From Carboxylicivirga longa (GTDB taxonomy: Bacteria; Bacteroidota; Bacteroidia; Bacteroidales; Marinilabiliaceae), in the NCBI RefSeq assembly GCF_050589825.1, contig NZ_JBNGOZ010000004.1, positions 124,001 to 188,000 of the forward strand: 64,000 nucleotides of DNA, read 5' to 3'. A model generated the notes under the pieces. That model was not told the DNA's origin. It saw nothing but the letters and a program-made list of their open reading frames with translations, and searched no databases. Below are positions 63,294-64,000 of the stretch, piece by piece (position 1 is the first letter of the stretch; each line of letters starts with the position of its first letter). Both the position numbers and the translations under genes were made by a program.

Positions 63294-63923
63294 ATGAATA
63301 TGAAAACCATTATACTGCTTACTTTAATTCTGGTAAGTAATCCGGCTCTCAAAGCCGATAAATTAGAGAAGCTGCGCACCAATAAGAAGATTATTCGGAT
63401 GGATGAACCGCGTGCGCCGTACTATGCCATTCAAATAATAGCCTTGCGCAAGGCACCGCAGGTTCCAGCGTTTTTTAAAAATGTAGAGGTGGCGCGGGAG
63501 TATCCTTGTGCCGATGGTTACCTGCGTTTTACCGTAGGCGATTTCAACAGCCATGGTCAGGCTAAAGCAGCCCTTCAGCAGATTCGTAATCTGGGATATC
63601 AGCAGGCCTTTGTAGTGAATACAGCTGAGTATGTGCTACGCAATCAGTCAGATTCCGGCAGCAGCTATCTGAAAGGAAAGATCGATCCTAATAAAACCTA
63701 TACCATTCAATTGAGTGCCTTTCGTTTTCCGGTTTATCTGACGCATTTTAAGGGCATCGACGAGGTGATGGAGTTTCGTATGAAAGATAAGATCTTTCGC
63801 TACACAACGGGCTCTTTTAAGGGTGATGTAGCTATTCAGGAACTGCAGAAAGTAAAGGATTTAGGGTATAAAGATGCCCACTTGGTTGAATTTGACAAGT
63901 ACTTGCCATTCAAGATTGAATAA
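63294..63923 (+). CDS. Exported protein with two SPOR-like domains
   Basis: 209 residues from the ATG at 63294; a TTG at 63285 would add three residues. A signal peptide ends near NPALKA. Two similar units of about 75 residues follow: YYAIQIIALRKAPQ with LRFTVGDFNSHGQAKAALQQ, and YTIQLSAFRFPVYL with FRYTTGSFKGDVAIQELQKV. The YxIQ...LR.xxGxF pattern is that of SPOR domains, which bind denuded peptidoglycan. It is the last gene of the T9SS-related cluster, 34 bases after the PorE-like gene. Confidence 0.82.
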   Translation: MNMKTIILLTLILVSNPALKADKLEKLRTNKKIIRMDEPRAPYYAIQIIALRKAPQVPAFFKNVEVAREYPCADGYLRFTVGDFNSHGQAKAALQQIRNLGYQQAFVVNTAEYVLRNQSDSGSSYLKGKIDPNKTYTIQLSAFRFPVYLTHFKGIDEVMEFRMKDKIFRYTTGSFKGDVAIQELQKVKDLGYKDAHLVEFDKYLPFKIE

Positions 63924-63930
63924 ATTATCG

Positions 63931-63938
63931 TAATTTTG
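63931..63938 (+). promoter_or_regulatory. -7 promoter element of the RNase P RNA gene
   Basis: TAATTTTG matches TAnnTTTG and lies 7-8 bases upstream of the expected RNA 5' end. The upstream box is weak. Confidence 0.6.
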
Positions 63939-63945
63939 TGCCAAT

Positions 63946-64000
63946 AGCAAGCCGGTCTATCGCTGCAAACTTTCGGTTTGGAGAGGAAAGTCTGGGCAAT
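63946..64000 (+). ncRNA. rnpB: RNase P RNA, 5' end only
   Basis: The stretch AAGCCGGTCTATCGCTGCAA leads to the universally conserved 5' segment GGAGAGGAAAGTCTGGGC (63979-63996; consensus GAGGAAAGTCCGGGC). This is the start of the catalytic RNA that trims the 5' leader of tRNA precursors. The gene continues past the window end, so the structure cannot be checked further. The 5' boundary is approximate. Confidence 0.9.

Overview
The window looks like chromosomal DNA of a Bacteroidota bacterium, probably a free-living Bacteroidales or Marinilabiliales relative. The evidence is a SusC/SusD pair, many secreted or lipoprotein glycan enzymes, the full Bat (aerotolerance) operon, an RprX/RprY-like two-component system, type IX secretion (T9SS) proteins with a type B sorting domain, and several promoters that fit the Bacteroidota pattern TTG-N20-TAnnTTTG instead of a classical -35/-10. 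I see no plasmid, phage, transposase or CRISPR array. The exact genus cannot be fixed from the sequence.

Layout. 1-3.2 kb: the end of a SusC-like TonB-dependent transporter and its SusD-like lipoprotein. 3.5-7.9 kb: threonine 3-dehydrogenase, a secreted protein of unknown function and an M49 zinc dipeptidyl peptidase. 7.9-8.95 kb: a non-coding array of two alternating repeat modules. 9.1-15.5 kb: a small unknown protein, a DoxD/DoxA-like fusion, a YefM-YoeB toxin-antitoxin pair with a recognisable promoter and operator, and a multidomain GH31 glycosidase. 15.7-19.1 kb: a cobalamin riboswitch controlling a BtuF-BtuC-BtuD vitamin B12 importer. 19.3-25.7 kb: two lipoprotein sulfatases, a LysR regulator, a YeiH-type putative sulfate exporter and a TauE/SafE permease, which together look like a desulfation and sulfur-anion disposal module. 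25.9-29.8 kb: HtpG, a SatP-type acetate transporter and a CPBP intramembrane protease. 29.9-34.1 kb: a histidine kinase/response regulator/DUF4097 operon facing a divergent secreted protein. 34.5-43.1 kb, minus strand: moxR, DUF58, a BatD-like membrane protein, batA, batB, batC, batD and batE. 43.4-48.6 kb: a PHP histidinol phosphatase, a tiny BFD-like protein, a VOC protein with a convergent HxlR regulator, a decayed methyltransferase, a long QueA and a DUF2027/Smr protein. 49.3-63.9 kb: a helical unknown protein and then the most striking locus, a secreted protein of about 3308 residues built of about 30 repeated domains and ending in a T9SS type B sorting domain, followed by PorP/SprF, a PorE-like OmpA protein and a SPOR-like protein. 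The window ends inside the RNase P RNA gene.

How the genes fit together. Several loci serve glycan use: SusC/D import, GH31 hydrolysis, sulfatases and sulfate export. The B12 importer is controlled by its ligand through RNA. The last cluster pairs a giant T9SS cargo with the outer-membrane PorP/SprF protein and peptidoglycan-binding proteins likely needed to export or hold it. A palindromic repeat of about 45 bases occurs four times in the window, each time downstream of a plus-strand gene.
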